A DNA stretch of 5,422 bases from DATFEN01 sp035691285. GTDB taxonomy: Bacteria; Acidobacteriota; Vicinamibacteria; Fen-336. Location of the stretch: assembly GCA_035691285.1 (NCBI GenBank), contig DASSJI010000274.1, positions 1-5,422 of the forward strand. The letters run 5' to 3'. The position numbers and the translations under genes were made by a program. The notes beneath the pieces were generated by a model, which made no database searches, had not been told where the DNA came from, and worked only from the letters and a program-made list of their open reading frames with translations. Shown here one piece after another: positions 4,926-5,422 of the stretch (position 1 is its first letter; each line of letters opens with the position of its first letter).

Positions 4926-5422
4926 GCTGCGAGCCGGAACGGATCACGGGATGGGTCGACGGCGAGCTGGGGCCCGAGGACCGGGCGCGAGTCGACGAGC
5001 ACCTGCGCTCGTGCGCCGCGTGTCGCGAGCAGGCCGAGGAGGAGAAGGCGCTGCGCGCCCGGCTCCGGGCCCTGCCCGACGTCGAGCCGCCCGCTGCCGT
5101 CGAGCGCCGGCTGCGCGCGCGGCTGCGCAGGGCACGTCCCAGCCCCTCGCGCGTCCTGCTGCCGGTGGCGGCGACCTTGGTGGCGGTAGCGCTCTGGGCG
5201 GCGGGACGCCCGTCCGTCGTCGCCTGGGAGCTGTCCCGTGATCACGACCATTGCTTCAGCTCGGAGACTCTGCCAGCGGAGGTCTTCACCAGCGACGCCG
5301 AGACCGCGCTGGCACGCCTCGAGCCCGAGCACACCGCGATGCCGACGCTGCCCGATGCGGCCGGAGGCCTCGAGCTGGTGGGCGGGCGCCACTGCCGGCT
5401 GGCGGACCGCCGCGTGCTGCAC
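4922..5422 (+). CDS. Membrane-anchored zinc-type anti-sigma factor (3' end outside window)
   Basis: 167 codons are present and the frame is still open at the window edge. The N-terminal part is a ZAS (zinc-binding anti-sigma) domain: His27, Cys31 and Cys34 make the HxxxCxxC motif (HLRSCAAC), and Cys3 sits where the fourth ligand of RsrA-type proteins lies. Such domains hold the partner ECF factor inactive and, in some members, release it when the thiols are oxidised. A basic stretch (RRLRARLRRARPSPSR, 62-77) precedes one hydrophobic helix (about 78-95, VLLPVAATLVAVALWAAG), predicting the N-terminus inside and the rest outside. The outer part has HDHC (Cys111), then GGLELVGGRHC (Cys158), similar to extracytoplasmic domains I recall in other membrane anti-sigma factors. 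The GTG start overlaps the sigma stop as GTGA, so the two are co-transcribed and translationally coupled. Confidence 0.85.
   Translation, partial: MSCEPERITGWVDGELGPEDRARVDEHLRSCAACREQAEEEKALRARLRALPDVEPPAAVERRLRARLRRARPSPSRVLLPVAATLVAVALWAAGRPSVVAWELSRDHDHCFSSETLPAEVFTSDAETALARLEPEHTAMPTLPDAAGGLELVGGRHCRLADRRVLH

Noticed and set aside
1..5422. Any defence system, CRISPR array, phage or mobile element
   Set aside because: I saw no spaced direct repeats, transposase, integrase or toxin-antitoxin signature on either strand; base composition looks even across the window.

Overview
The window is 5.4 kb of very GC-rich bacterial DNA in which most codons end in G or C. It is gene-dense, with no gene-free stretch above about 160 bases, and carries no RNA gene, insertion sequence or CRISPR array that I can see. 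An Oar-like TonB-dependent outer-membrane receptor shows a Gram-negative cell envelope. Together with the sigma/anti-sigma pair and the secreted DUF4412-like protein, this would suit an acidobacterial-type or similar GC-rich, metagenome-derived lineage. That placement is inference, because nothing here is a taxonomic marker.

Layout. (1) Bases 2-1864, + strand: the C-terminal 620 residues of a TonB-dependent receptor, closed by a 26-bp perfect palindrome that looks like a terminator. (2) Bases 1908-3529, - strand: a two-gene operon. A secreted, methionine-rich, DUF4412-like protein comes first and a two-domain rhodanese-type sulfurtransferase (CGSGITA active-site loop) second, joined by a one-base TAGTG stop/start overlap. 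(3) Bases 3599-3925, + strand: a thioredoxin-fold [2Fe-2S] ferredoxin, divergent from that operon across a 69-bp gap. (4) Bases 3926-4270, - strand: a small MerR-type helix-turn-helix protein whose stop codon directly abuts the ferredoxin's stop. (5) From about 4431 to the window end, + strand: a SigR-like ECF sigma factor and its zinc-type (HxxxCxxC) anti-sigma factor, overlapping by GTGA. The anti-sigma factor has a membrane helix and an extracytoplasmic His/Cys-bearing part, and is cut by the window edge.

How they may work together. Several genes touch thiol, sulfur or iron-sulfur chemistry: the sulfurtransferase, the ferredoxin, the SigR-like sigma factor and the Cys-rich anti-sigma factor. 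They lie in separate transcription units, so a shared regulon is only a hypothesis. The most informative regulatory signal is a GGGAAT-N18-GTT element just upstream of the conserved part of the sigma gene. It matches the promoter class known for Streptomyces SigR and suggests autoregulation and a start codon at 4431 rather than 4341. I found no clear evidence of a wholly new system. The best leads are the membrane-tethered, possibly dual-sensing anti-sigma factor and the coupled Met-rich secreted protein/sulfurtransferase operon.
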